A DNA stretch of 64,000 nucleotides from an uncultured Clostridia bacterium (GCA_944333055.1 CALVKT010000052.1:1-64000), one strand, 5' to 3'. Numbered from the stretch's first letter, positions 50,019 to 59,014 are shown. Made by a program: numbers and translations. The notes: generated by a model not told the origin, from the sequence alone.

Positions 50019-51095
50019 ATGACACGATCACAATGGGGAAAGCTGACGCTCTCCCTGCTCATTGGCGTGTTCGCGCTCATCGTGCTGTGCGTGACGCTCG
50101 TCGATCCCTTCGAGGTCTATCACAAGGCGACGGCGTTCATCCCGCCCATCCAGAGCGGCACGCAGAGCTATTCCAACGCCGGCATCGCCAAGTCCTACGA
50201 CTACGACAGCATCATCATCGGCTCCTCGATGACCGAGAACTTCAGGCCCAGCCAGCTGGACGCCGCGCTGGGCGGGCGCTTCGTCAAGCTCTGCGTCAAC
50301 GGCGGCACGCCGTTTAACCACAAGCAGATGATGGACATGGCTTTCTCCACCCACGACGTCCGGCGCGTCCTCTACGGCATGGACGTCGATGCGCTGAGCT
50401 TCTTTTACACCACGCCCAAGGCCGAAATGCCCACCTACCTCTACGACGATCAACTCTTCAACGACGTGCGCTACTGGTTCAACAAGAGCGTGCTCTTCAA
50501 GTACATCCCGCAATGCCTGCGCACGTGGGGGCAGACCGATCCCGACCAGCGGGATACGATGTACAGCTGGGGCGCGGACTTCGCCTACGGCCGCGACGCG
50601 GTGCTCCGGGAGCCCATCTCCACACAGGAGGTTCCCCAAACGCCTCTGGTGGAAACGCCCGCGCTCTCCCAGCAGTCCATGCTCAACGTCGAATACAACA
50701 TCGTCCCCTTCATCGAGGCGCATCCGGACACGGAGTTCATCTTCTTTTTCCCGCCGTATTCGCTGATGCAGTGGTACAACTTCTACACCAAGGGGCAGCT
50801 CCACGACAACCTGATGCAAAAGGAAGCCGTCGCCGCCCGCCTGCTCGCCTACGACAACGTGAAGCTCTATGACTTTCAGGGGCGGCTCGACTGGATTTTG
50901 TGCCTGGATCACTACATCGACTACGAGCACTACGGCCCGCACATCAACGAAGCCATCACGGCGCACATCGCCGCCGACGAGCACCGCGTCACCGACGCGT
51001 CGCAGCTCAAGCAGACCGCCGCTACGCTCATCGAGTACGTCGACCGCCTGCGCCGAAACGGCGCCTGGCCGGATTCCTTTGACGCCATCCCCTGA
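50019..51095 (+). CDS. SGNH/DltD-like protein 2
   Basis: A 358-residue paralog of the preceding protein: N-terminal anchor, LVDPFEVYHKAT, nucleophile motif IGSSMTENFRPS, THDVRRVLYGMDV, and DYEHYGPHIN with the DxxH pair near the C-terminus. It is closer to paralog 3 than to paralog 1 (both have ENFRPS and CLRTWG). AAAGGAG upstream gives a sound start. It lies directly before the MBOAT gene (17-bp gap), so this is the most likely primary partner. Confidence 0.82.
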   Translation: MTRSQWGKLTLSLLIGVFALIVLCVTLVDPFEVYHKATAFIPPIQSGTQSYSNAGIAKSYDYDSIIIGSSMTENFRPSQLDAALGGRFVKLCVNGGTPFNHKQMMDMAFSTHDVRRVLYGMDVDALSFFYTTPKAEMPTYLYDDQLFNDVRYWFNKSVLFKYIPQCLRTWGQTDPDQRDTMYSWGADFAYGRDAVLREPISTQEVPQTPLVETPALSQQSMLNVEYNIVPFIEAHPDTEFIFFFPPYSLMQWYNFYTKGQLHDNLMQKEAVAARLLAYDNVKLYDFQGRLDWILCLDHYIDYEHYGPHINEAITAHIAADEHRVTDASQLKQTAATLIEYVDRLRRNGAWPDSFDAIP

Positions 51096-51112
51096 ACCAA
51101 AGGAGAAACGAT

Positions 51113-52546
51113 ATGCTGTTCAATTCCTACGTCTTCATCCTGGCCTTCCTGCCGCTGACGCTGATCGTCTACTTCCTGCTGGGCAAGCTGCCCGAACGCT
51201 GCCCGCTCAACAAGCTGTTCCTGGTCGTCGCGTCCTTCGTGTTCTACGGCTACAACAACCCCAGCTACGTGCCGATCATGCTCTCCAGCATCCTGATCAA
51301 CTACGCGCTCAGCCAGCTCATGCTCATCGCCGAAAAGAAGGCGGTGCGCCTGCCGCTGATGCTGCTGGGCCTGGGCTTTAACCTGGGCATCCTGTTCTAC
51401 TTCAAGTATCACGACTTCTTCGTCTCCAACCTCAACAGCCTGCTGGGCACGTCCTTTGCGCTGCACCATCTGATGCTCCCGCTGGGCATCTCGTTTTTCA
51501 CCTTCCAGCAGCTCTCCTACGTGATCGACAGCTACAAGCGCACCGTGCCGCGCTACAACCTGCTCGACTATGCGCTGTTCGTCACGTTCTTCCCGCAGCT
51601 CGTCGCCGGCCCGATCGTGCTGCACAACGAGGTCGTGCCGCAGTTTGCGGACAGAAAGAACCACCGCTTCAACTTCGACAACTTCGCGCCCGGCCTCTAC
51701 GCCTTCGCGCTGGGCCTGTTCAAGAAGGTCATCGTCGCCGATACGTTCGGCATCGCGGTGGAGGAGGGCTACGCCAACGCGCTCACGCTCAACACCGCCG
51801 AGGCGTGGTTCGTGGCCATCGGCTACACCCTCCAGCTCTACTTCGACTTCTCCGGTTACTGCGACGTCGCCACCGGCGTGGGCCTGATGTTCAACATCAA
51901 GATCCCGCTCAACTTCAATTCGCCCTACAAGGCGATGAACATCCGCGAGTTCTGGCAGCGCTGGCACATGACGCTCTCCCGCTTCCTGACCACCTACATC
52001 TATTTCCCGCTGGGCGGCAGCCGCAGAGGGATGGCGCGCACCTGCGTCAACCTGCTGATCGTGTTCCTGGCCAGCGGCCTGTGGCACGGCGCGGGCTGGC
52101 TCTTCCTGCTCTGGGGCCTGCTCCACGGCGTGGCCAGCGTGCTCTATCGCCTGTTTCAAAAGCAGTACGACGCGCTGCACCCCGCGCTGCAGTGGCTCAT
52201 GACGTTCCTCTTCGTGGTCGTCGCGTGGGTCTTCTTCCGCGCCACGAGCATGGCCGACGCCATGGCGATCCTCAAGTCCATGTTCATGATGGACTTTGGC
52301 CCCATCCGCGATTCCATCACATCCGCCTTCGCGCTGCCCGGCGGCATCCGCCCCGGCTACAACGCCATCTTCATGATGGCCTGGTACGCGCTCTCGCTCT
52401 TTGCCTGCCTGGGCCTGCGCAACACGTATGAGAAGACGATGACCTTCAAGCCCACGCTGCTCAACGCCTGCTCCACCGTGCTGCTCATCCTCTACGTCAC
52501 GCTCTCCCTCTCCAACGTCAGCGTGTTCCTCTACTTCAACTTCTGA
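51113..52546 (+). CDS. MBOAT-family membrane O-acyltransferase
   Basis: A 477-residue polytopic enzyme of the AlgI/DltB/PatA type that moves an acyl group across the membrane for O-acylation. HHLMLPLGISFFTFQQLSYV, FPQLVAGPIVLH, the FWQRWHMTLSRFLTTYIYFP signature and the catalytic-His segment ASGLWHGAGWLFLLWG are all present. AAAGGAG precedes the ATG. The single MBOAT is flanked by three SGNH-type partner genes in one operon. No dltA or dltC is present, so D-alanylation is less likely than acetylation. Confidence 0.93.
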   Translation: MLFNSYVFILAFLPLTLIVYFLLGKLPERCPLNKLFLVVASFVFYGYNNPSYVPIMLSSILINYALSQLMLIAEKKAVRLPLMLLGLGFNLGILFYFKYHDFFVSNLNSLLGTSFALHHLMLPLGISFFTFQQLSYVIDSYKRTVPRYNLLDYALFVTFFPQLVAGPIVLHNEVVPQFADRKNHRFNFDNFAPGLYAFALGLFKKVIVADTFGIAVEEGYANALTLNTAEAWFVAIGYTLQLYFDFSGYCDVATGVGLMFNIKIPLNFNSPYKAMNIREFWQRWHMTLSRFLTTYIYFPLGGSRRGMARTCVNLLIVFLASGLWHGAGWLFLLWGLLHGVASVLYRLFQKQYDALHPALQWLMTFLFVVVAWVFFRATSMADAMAILKSMFMMDFGPIRDSITSAFALPGGIRPGYNAIFMMAWYALSLFACLGLRNTYEKTMTFKPTLLNACSTVLLILYVTLSLSNVSVFLYFNF

Positions 52547-52551
52547 TCGCC

Positions 52552-53610
52552 ATGAAAAAGAAAACCTGGTCTCTTTTGTGTCTGTGCGCGCTCGCGGGCA
52601 TCTTCGCCCTGATCAGCGCCGTGGTCATCGCCGTCGATCCGTTTCAGGTCTACCGCCTGGCCACGCGCTATCTGCCGCCGATCGACAACACCACGCAGGT
52701 GTACGCCAACGCGGGCATCGTGCGCCATTACGAATACGACAGCGCCATCGTGGGCACGTCGGTCACGGAGAACTTCCGCCCCTCGCAGATGGACGCGCTG
52801 CTCGGCGGCCGCTTCATCAAGCTGTGCACCTCCGCGGGCACCGCGTATAACCACGCGCTGCTGCTCGACCTCGCCTTTGAGACGCACGACATGCGCCGCG
52901 TCGTCTACGGGCTGGACGTCTATTCCTTCATCGCCGGCACGGACGAGACGGGCAGCGACGTGCCGATGTACCTCTACGACCACAATCCCGTGAACGACGT
53001 GCAGTATTGGCTCAACCGCAGCGTGCTGGGCAGCTTCCTGCCGCGCTGCCTGCGCACGTGGGGCCGGACGCAGGACGACTCGATCCGCGACAGCATGTAC
53101 AGCTGGGCGGGCAAGGACGATTACGGCCTCGTCGCGCTCTACAACGCGCAGTTTACCCCGCCGCAGGAGAGCGACCCCGCCGACAAGCACGTGCAAGCCG
53201 CGCTGGACAACCTGAACGCACACGTCCTTCCCTTGATCCAGGCGCATCCCGAAACGCAGTTTGACTTCTTCTTCCCGCCGTATTCGGCGGCGGAATGGGC
53301 GAGCATGCAGAGCAAGGGCACGCTGGAGAGCATGCTGACGCTGCGCGGGCTCTGTTACGACGTGCTCAGCGCCCATGAGAACGTGACGGTCTACGACTTC
53401 GCCGCGCGCGAGGACTGGGTGCTCGATCTGGACAACTACAAGGACACGCTGCACTACGGCGCCTGGATCAACGACGCCATCGTCGAGGACATCGCCGCAG
53501 GCCGCTGCGCCGTCGCCGACCGCGCGCAGCTGGACGAATCGACAGCGCAGCTTCGCGCCTGGGCGGACGCCATCCTCTCCGCCGGGCATTGGATCTACGA
53601 TGGCCACTGA
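52552..53610 (+). CDS. SGNH/DltD-like protein 3
   Basis: A 352-residue paralog with an N-terminal anchor, VDPFQVYRLATRYLPP, and a changed nucleophile block VGTSVTENFRPS (Thr in place of the first Ser, the catalytic Ser kept). THDMRRVVYGLDVYSF and DTLHYGAWIND (DxxH) are conserved. Its ATG is only 5 bp after the MBOAT stop with no clear ribosome binding site, which suggests translational coupling. Its separation from the other two paralogs across the MBOAT gene suggests a different acceptor or step. Confidence 0.82.
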   Translation: MKKKTWSLLCLCALAGIFALISAVVIAVDPFQVYRLATRYLPPIDNTTQVYANAGIVRHYEYDSAIVGTSVTENFRPSQMDALLGGRFIKLCTSAGTAYNHALLLDLAFETHDMRRVVYGLDVYSFIAGTDETGSDVPMYLYDHNPVNDVQYWLNRSVLGSFLPRCLRTWGRTQDDSIRDSMYSWAGKDDYGLVALYNAQFTPPQESDPADKHVQAALDNLNAHVLPLIQAHPETQFDFFFPPYSAAEWASMQSKGTLESMLTLRGLCYDVLSAHENVTVYDFAAREDWVLDLDNYKDTLHYGAWINDAIVEDIAAGRCAVADRAQLDESTAQLRAWADAILSAGHWIYDGH

Positions 53611-53643
53611 ACGGCATTGTTCTGCGCATCGCAAGGAGGCATC

Positions 53644-54825
53644 ATGAACCGGCAACCCCCCATTCGCGGCAGGAAGAAGCGGCGCGCCGCCGCCAATCCG
53701 CTGCTGCGCGTGCTGCTCGCCGCGCTCGGCGTCGCGCTCATCGTCGCGCTGTGCGCGCTGATCACGCCGCTGATGCCGCAAGTCGATCCCTCCACGATGC
53801 AGCCCGCGGCGGCGCCCACCGCCACGCCCGTGCCCACGCCCTCGCCGGAGCCGACCATCACCCCCACGCCCGCCATCTACGCGCCCTTCGGCGCGCAATA
53901 CGGCCACGGCGGCGAAGACCTGCTGCCCGAAACGCCGGCGCCGTCCGCCACGCCCACGCCCACGCCGCAGCCGACGCCCTCGCCCACATCGGGCTACACG
54001 ACGCTGCGCAAGGGCTCGACCGGCGCGCAGGTCGCGCGCATGCAGCAGGCGCTCATCGACCTCGGATATCTCTCCGGCGCGGCGGACGGCGATTTCGGCA
54101 GCGGCACGCAGCGCGCCGTCACGCAGTTTCAGGCGGTCAACGGCCTGAGCGCGGACGGCATCGCGGGCACGAAGACGCTGACGCTGCTCTACGGCGGCGA
54201 CGCGCTCTCCGCCGACGAGGCGCCGGAGATGGACTACCTGATGCTCGTCAACCGCGACAATGCGCTCCCAGCGGACTACGTGCCCACCGACCTGGTGGCC
54301 ATCGCGGACGTGATCCCCGAAAGCGTGCTCAAGGTCAAGTACCGGGGCACGGAGGCCAACCGCGTCGCGACGCAGGCGCTCTACCGCATGCTTGAGGACG
54401 CCATTGAGGACGGCGTGAGCAACTGGCAGGTCTCCTCCGCCTACCGGCGCTACAGCGACCAGCAGGCGCTGGTGGATCAATCCGTGGCCCGCTATCAGAA
54501 GAACAATCCCAGCTGGAGCCGCGACCGCTGCCTCTCGGCGACGTACCAGACCGTCGCGCCCGCGGGCACCAGTGAGCACATGACCGGCCTCGCCTTTGAC
54601 ATCACCGTGCCGGGCGTCTCCTTCACCGGCACCGAGCAGCAGAAGTGGCTTCACGAGCACTGCTACGAATACGGCTTCGTCGTGCGCTTCACGGAGGAGA
54701 AGCAGGCGATCACCGGCTTCCTCGCCGAGAGCTGGCACATCCGCTACGTCGGCACCGAGGCCGCGCAGATCATGACCTACAACGACTGGTGTCTGGAGGA
54801 ATACGTCGAGAAGATGGGCCTGTGA
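53644..54825 (+). CDS. VanY-type D-Ala-D-Ala carboxypeptidase with peptidoglycan-binding repeat
   Basis: A 393-residue membrane-anchored metallopeptidase that trims the terminal D-Ala of wall peptides. One transmembrane segment at about 20-45 is followed by a Pro/Thr-rich linker, a PG_binding_1 repeat (LRKGSTGAQVARMQQALIDL, about 122-180), and a VanY domain with zinc ligands in SEHMTGLAFDI (His about 312, Asp about 319) and ESWHIRYVG (Glu about 362, His about 365). GGAGG 4 bp before the ATG marks the start. It ends the SGNH/MBOAT run and fits a wall-modification role. Confidence 0.93.
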   Translation: MNRQPPIRGRKKRRAAANPLLRVLLAALGVALIVALCALITPLMPQVDPSTMQPAAAPTATPVPTPSPEPTITPTPAIYAPFGAQYGHGGEDLLPETPAPSATPTPTPQPTPSPTSGYTTLRKGSTGAQVARMQQALIDLGYLSGAADGDFGSGTQRAVTQFQAVNGLSADGIAGTKTLTLLYGGDALSADEAPEMDYLMLVNRDNALPADYVPTDLVAIADVIPESVLKVKYRGTEANRVATQALYRMLEDAIEDGVSNWQVSSAYRRYSDQQALVDQSVARYQKNNPSWSRDRCLSATYQTVAPAGTSEHMTGLAFDITVPGVSFTGTEQQKWLHEHCYEYGFVVRFTEEKQAITGFLAESWHIRYVGTEAAQIMTYNDWCLEEYVEKMGL

Positions 54826-55440
54826 CAAGGGTATAGACAACCGCCCCGCAGCATGGCTGCGGGGCGGTTCGCTGATGGCCTTCTTCTTCGAACCAATCCC
54901 AGCGCGCCCGATGCAATCGCGAGCGCCGCCCAGAGGGCAATGCCGGGGTCGCCAGTCTGCGGCAATGTGATATTCGATTCAGCCATGATTGTCAGCTCTT
55001 CCCTGATGGGTATGCTAAGCGCGTGATCATTTGCGTCTTTATCGGAGACATTGGCCGAAATCGAAACGCTGTCGCCGCCCTGCTCAGCCATAAACGTCGC
55101 GGTATACACATGACCGTTTTGGACAGTTTTAGACTTTGGCACAGCGTTTTGAACATCGATCACCATTTCATCAGCCGTCGGAAGTCCCTCGCTGTGATTG
55201 AAGTGATTGGCCATCTCAACCTTCACGACAATCTCTTCTCCGGCGAAGACCCTCTCGCCCGGCTCGACCGTTACCTTCATCTCCGGTTCAACCTTGAATG
55301 TCATCACATCCGTCGGGAAGTCATCGCAGGTTTCGTCACACGAATACCAATCCTTGTCTTTTCCCTTCAGCACCACATCGGACAAGTCTACCGTCGCAGC
55401 GTGTCCTGTTCTTGAATACTGCTGTCCACTCCGTCTGTAT
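54777..55440 (-). pseudogene. LPXTG-type surface protein, C-terminal remnant
   Basis: The leftward frame encodes an extracellular part with an Ig-like stretch (VEPEMKVTVEPGERVFAGEE), then the sorting signal LPQTG (54951-54965), a hydrophobic segment (GIALWAALAIASGALGLV) and RRRR, the layout of a sortase substrate. No signal peptide or start region is present: the recognisable sequence begins near 55440, beside a transposase remnant. The frame then runs on past the RRRR tail through the VanY hairpin and overlaps the VanY gene by 49 nt, so the natural stop is also lost. No sortase gene is in the window. Confidence 0.75.
54839..54869. terminator. Hairpin after the VanY gene
   Basis: AACCGCCCCGCAG pairs perfectly with CTGCGGGGCGGTT around a 5-nt loop, 13 bp past the stop. 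No T-run follows on either strand. Confidence 0.65.
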
Positions 55441-55479
55441 GCATGACAGAATACCTCTTCACATGTCCAGTTTCTCTTT

Positions 55480-56010
55480 CCTCTGTGTCCAGTCTTGGTC
55501 TGCCGCTTTGCCCTGCGGGAAAACAATCGGACATTGCCTGTATTCTATTTCATGGCAGCCAGGGCCGCGGAGTGACCTGTCCGATGGATCTGGCGCTGTT
55601 CAAGCACCGGGCGCGGGAGCATGGGGCGAACTACGAAAGCCGGGAAGCCTGCAGCACCTGTCCAAGCCGGTGCATGGACTCCAAAAATACAATGGCGGTC
55701 CGCATCGGACACAACACCGACATCGCAGCCGTCCGGATGTACGGAGATCCGGCTGATCCACGTCGGAAGCTGCCGCCCCGCTTTCAGCCGCACAACGGCC
55801 TGAGAGGCCGCAGAAACCTGCGCGTGTCCGCATGACCATCCGGCGCAACCCGGAGGACATGCAGCGAAGAAAGGAGCCGGGCAAACATCCGTTCCGGACG
55901 GTGAAGCGGCATGACGGCGCCCATTTGTTCCTGTGCCGGGGAGAGGAGCGCTGAGCGCCGAGATCGCCCTCCGCCTCCTCGCCTATGCGTCTCGCCGCGC
56001 CAACCATGTC
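55480..56010 (+). pseudogene. IS1182-like transposase remnant
   Basis: Three rightward frames together resemble the last third of an IS1182-family transposase: LCPAGKQ and YESREACSTCPSRC (the Cys-rich region) up to 55835; IRRNPEDMQRRKEPGKHPFR then TVKRHDGAHLF from 55832; and AEIALRLLAYASRRANHV from about 55957. The frame changes near 55835 and 55950, and the first two thirds of the gene are missing. It is a dead fragment that probably disrupted the LPXTG gene to its left. Confidence 0.75.
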
Positions 56011-56048
56011 TGGGTGCCGACGCACTTGCCGCGCACTTTCACGAAAAA

Positions 56049-56090
56049 GACCGGAAAAACAGGGGCTGAAAGGCCCTCGTTTTTCCGGTC
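56049..56090 (-). terminator. Second leftward terminator after tRNA-Ala
   Basis: On the minus strand GACCGGAAAAAC pairs with GTTTTTCCGGTC around an inner AGGG/CCCT pairing and is followed by TTTTT. Confidence 0.8.
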
Positions 56091-56118
56091 TCGGGAAAAT
56101 AGCATCAAAAATAGAAAT

Positions 56119-56148
56119 AAAAAAGTCTGAAAACCAGAGTTTTCAGAC
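56119..56148 (-). terminator. Terminator of tRNA-Ala
   Basis: On the minus strand GTCTGAAAAC pairs with GTTTTCAGAC around TCTG and is followed by six T. Confidence 0.92.
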
Positions 56149-56154
56149 AAATCG

Positions 56155-56230
56155 TGGTGGAGCATAGGGGAGTCGAACCCCTGACCTTTTGAATGCCATT
56201 CAAACGCGCTACCAACTGCGCTAATGCCCC
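56155..56230 (-). tRNA. tRNA-Ala, anticodon GGC
   Basis: A 76-nt cloverleaf: acceptor GGGGCAT/ATGCTCC with the G3-U70 wobble pair that identifies tRNA-Ala, D-arm GCGC-AGTTGGTA-GCGC, anticodon stem TTTGA/TCAAA with loop ATGGCAT (anticodon GGC), T-arm AGGGG-TTCGACT-CCCCT, and an encoded 3' CCA. It is a single-gene unit with a consensus promoter and a strong terminator. Confidence 0.97.
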
Positions 56231-56243
56231 GTCAACAGAGGCT

Positions 56244-56272
56244 ATTATACCGTATTCCCGGATGCTTGTCAA
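56244..56272 (-). promoter_or_regulatory. Consensus promoter of tRNA-Ala
   Basis: -35 TTGACA at 56267-56272 and -10 TATAAT at 56244-56249, spacer 17 bp; both hexamers are perfect. Confidence 0.93.
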
Positions 56273-56409
56273 TCACTTTTTTCTCTTTTCGCGATCTTTT
56301 TTTGTCTGCCGCCCGCCGCATCCGCCTTTCCCGCCGGGCGACGGCCGGATTTGTGCATCTTTGCCGGAAGGCGCTCATTCGATTTGGACACGGATTGGGG
56401 AAAAAATGT

Positions 56410-56438
56410 TTGACAAGGCTAACGATCTGTGGTACAAT
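56410..56438 (+). promoter_or_regulatory. Promoter of feoAB
   Basis: -35 TTGACA at 56410-56415 and -10 TACAAT at 56433-56438, spacer 17 bp, 45 bp before feoA. No clear Fur- or DtxR-type palindrome is seen over it. Confidence 0.88.
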
Positions 56439-56483
56439 GCCGACGTTAGGAGAACCAAACAATCTTGACGAGGAGGATACACG

Positions 56484-56696
56484 ATGAATCTGACGCATGC
56501 AGAGCACGGCCGGGAATATGTGATTCAGCATATCGCGACGGATGACGCGGAGATGGACGCCTTCCTCTTCTCGCTGGGCTGCTACGCCGGCGAACCGATC
56601 ACCGTCGTCTCGCACCTGAAGGGCGGCTGCGTCGTCTCCATCAAGGATGGACGCTATACGATCGACCGCCAGCTCGCCTCGGCCATTCAGGTCTGA
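56484..56696 (+). CDS. feoA: FeoA ferrous iron transport accessory protein
   Basis: A 70-residue cytoplasmic SH3-like protein that assists FeoB. HIATDDAEMDAFLFSLGCYAGE and ITVVSHLKGGCVVSIKDGRYTID follow the FeoA pattern. GGAGG 7 bp before the ATG. It is 95 bp upstream of feoB under one promoter. Confidence 0.92.
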   Translation: MNLTHAEHGREYVIQHIATDDAEMDAFLFSLGCYAGEPITVVSHLKGGCVVSIKDGRYTIDRQLASAIQV

Positions 56697-56791
56697 TTCG
56701 CCTGCAGACCGGCGAACGCCACGCCGGTTTCTTTTCAGGGGGATAGTTAGTAAAATCTAACAAATAACACCCATGCACAGGAGGAAACAAT

Positions 56792-58789
56792 ATGCGAATT
56801 GCCTTTGCCGGAAACCCCAACAGTGGCAAGACCACCATGTACAATGCCCTGACGGGCCGCAGCGAACGCGTGGGCAACTGGGCCGGCGTCACCGTGGAAA
56901 AGAAGGAAGCGCCCATCAAGCATAGCTTCTGCCCGGACGGCCGGACGCTCGTGGCGGTTGATCTGCCGGGCGCGTACTCGATGTCCCCGTTCACCTCGGA
57001 GGAGAGCATCACCAGCAGCTACGTCAAGAACGAGAAGCCGGACGTGCTCATCAACATCGTGGACGCCACGAACCTGAGCCGCAGCCTGTTCTTCACCACG
57101 CAGCTGCTGGAGCTGGGCATACCGACCGTCGTGGCGCTCAACAAGAGCGACATCAACCGCAGGAAGGAGACGGTCATCGATGTGCCGGCGCTCAGCGAGG
57201 CGCTGGGCTGCCCGGTGGTGGAGACCGTCTCCACGGCGTCCGGGGACAGTGGCCTGGCCGAGCTGGTGAAGGTCGCCGCCTCCCTCGCGGGCAAGGGACA
57301 GACGGCCCCCTATCGTCAGAAGGGCATCGACCTGACGCAACGCGAGGCCGTCGTGCAGGCAGACAAACAGCGCTTCGCGTTCGTCAACAAGATCGTCGAG
57401 CGCGTGGAGACGCGCAAGGTGTACACCCGCGACAAGAACGCGCAGGACCGCATCGACGCCGTGCTGACCCATCCGCTCGCGGGCATCCCGATCTTCGCGC
57501 TGGTCATGTTCCTGGTGTTCGACGTGTCCCAGTCCAGCCTCGGCCCGCTGCTCGCCGACACGCTGGTGGCGTGGATCGAGGCGTTCCAGGGCGTCGTCGC
57601 GGAGCTCGTCGCCGACGCGCATCCGCTGCTGCAGGCCCTGCTGGTGGATGGCATCATCGGCGGCGTGGGCGCCGTCGTCGGTTTCCTGCCGCTGGTGATG
57701 GTCATGTACTTCCTCATCGCGCTGCTGGAGGACTGCGGCTACATGGCGCGCGTGTCCGTCGTGCTCGACCCGATCTTCAAGAAGGTCGGCCTGTCCGGCA
57801 AGTCCGTCATCCCGTTCGTCATTGGCACCGGCTGTGCCATTCCGGGCGTGATGGCCTGCCGCACCATCCGCAACGAGCGCGAGCGCCGCGCCACCGCGAT
57901 GCTCACGCCCTTCATGCCCTGCGGCGCAAAGCTGCCGGTCATCGCGCTGTTCGCCGGCGTGTTCTTCGCGGATGCGTCCTGGGTCGGCACGCTGATGTAC
58001 TTCGTGGGCATCCTGCTCATCTTCCTGGGCGCGCTGCTGGTCAATCGCATCGCAGGCCACAAGAATCGCAAGTCCTTCTTTATCATGGAGCTGCCTGAGT
58101 ACAAGATCCCCAGCGTGAAGCGCGCGTTCTTCTCCATGTGTGCCCGCGGCTGGGCCTACGTGGTCAAGGCCGGCACGATCATCCTCGTGTGCAACACGGC
58201 CGTGCAGATCATGCAGTCCTTCACCCCCGCGCTGACGCTCGTGGAGGAGGGCATGGCCGATACCTCCATCCTCGCCGCCATCGCCAGGCCGTTCGCCGTG
58301 CTGCTGGTGCCCATCGTGGGCGTCGCCGCCTGGCAGCTGGCCGCCGCCGCGATCACCGGCTTCATCGCCAAGGAGAACGTCGTGGGCACGCTGGCCGTCT
58401 GCTACGGCGTGACCAACTTCATCGACACCGAGGAGCTCGCGCTGGTCGGCGGCTCCGCCGAGGTCGCCGCGCTCTTCTCCCTGACGAAGGCCGCCGCGCT
58501 GGCGTACCTGATGTTCAACCTCTTCACCCCGCCGTGCTTCGCCGCGCTGGGCGCGATGAACGCCGAGATCAGCGACCGCAAGTGGTTCTGGGGCGGCGTC
58601 GCGCTGCAATTTGCCACCGGCTACACCGTGGCGTTCCTCGTCTACCAGATCGGCACGCTGATCACGACGGGCGCGCCGGGCGCAGGCTTCCTGCCGGGCC
58701 TGATCGTGGTCGCCGCGATCGCCGCCTGCATCCTCTACCTCATCCACCGGACCGACGCGCATCTCAAGGCGGAATACGCCGCGCACTGA
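56792..58789 (+). CDS. feoB: FeoB ferrous iron transporter
   Basis: A 665-residue membrane protein with an N-terminal G domain: G1 GNPNSGKTT at about 7-15, G3 DLPGAYSM, G4 NKSD, then the membrane domain with the two Gate motifs (for example GTGCAIPGVMACRTI and PFMPCGAKLPV, which carry conserved cysteines). It imports Fe2+. GGAGG lies 6-7 bp before the ATG. Length fits short Firmicutes FeoB. It is followed after 10 bp by a Cys-rich small membrane protein gene. Confidence 0.97.
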   Translation: MRIAFAGNPNSGKTTMYNALTGRSERVGNWAGVTVEKKEAPIKHSFCPDGRTLVAVDLPGAYSMSPFTSEESITSSYVKNEKPDVLINIVDATNLSRSLFFTTQLLELGIPTVVALNKSDINRRKETVIDVPALSEALGCPVVETVSTASGDSGLAELVKVAASLAGKGQTAPYRQKGIDLTQREAVVQADKQRFAFVNKIVERVETRKVYTRDKNAQDRIDAVLTHPLAGIPIFALVMFLVFDVSQSSLGPLLADTLVAWIEAFQGVVAELVADAHPLLQALLVDGIIGGVGAVVGFLPLVMVMYFLIALLEDCGYMARVSVVLDPIFKKVGLSGKSVIPFVIGTGCAIPGVMACRTIRNERERRATAMLTPFMPCGAKLPVIALFAGVFFADASWVGTLMYFVGILLIFLGALLVNRIAGHKNRKSFFIMELPEYKIPSVKRAFFSMCARGWAYVVKAGTIILVCNTAVQIMQSFTPALTLVEEGMADTSILAAIARPFAVLLVPIVGVAAWQLAAAAITGFIAKENVVGTLAVCYGVTNFIDTEELALVGGSAEVAALFSLTKAAALAYLMFNLFTPPCFAALGAMNAEISDRKWFWGGVALQFATGYTVAFLVYQIGTLITTGAPGAGFLPGLIVVAAIAACILYLIHRTDAHLKAEYAAH

Positions 58790-58799
58790 AAGGAGAACC

Positions 58800-58958
58800 A
58801 TGATCAACGTTCTGCTCATCCTCGTGCTCGTGCTGATTGTCGGCGGCGCAGCGTTCTACCTGCGCCGGGCAAAGAAGAATGGCGTCAAGTGCATCGGCTG
58901 CCCGTCCGGCAAGACCTGTAGCGGCGGCTGCGGCGGCTGCCCGCACCAATCCGCATAA
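58800..58958 (+). CDS. FeoB-associated Cys-rich membrane protein
   Basis: A 52-residue product: one transmembrane helix (MINVLLILVLVLIVGGAAFY) followed by a basic turn and a tail with six cysteines (CIGCPSGKTCSGGCGGC). This is the small partner often found after feoB in Clostridia. AAAGGAG lies about 6 bp before the ATG, and the ATG is 10 bp after the feoB stop. It probably assists FeoB at the membrane, perhaps by handling iron. Confidence 0.9.
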   Translation: MINVLLILVLVLIVGGAAFYLRRAKKNGVKCIGCPSGKTCSGGCGGCPHQSA

Positions 58959-58964
58959 ACCCTC

Positions 58965-59014
58965 ACCTCATCGGTTCGCCCCGCATAGCGTAATGCGAGG
59001 TGATCCGATGAGGT
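58965..59014 (+). promoter_or_regulatory. Hairpin enclosing the start codon of the ZIP gene
   Basis: ACCTCATCGG (58965-58974) is the exact reverse complement of CCGATGAGGT (59005-59014), which contains the ATG of the ZIP gene. Inside the loop CGCAT/ATGCG forms a second hairpin, and CACCTC could instead pair with the ribosome binding site GAGGTG. The RNA fold could control translation. Confidence 0.6.
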
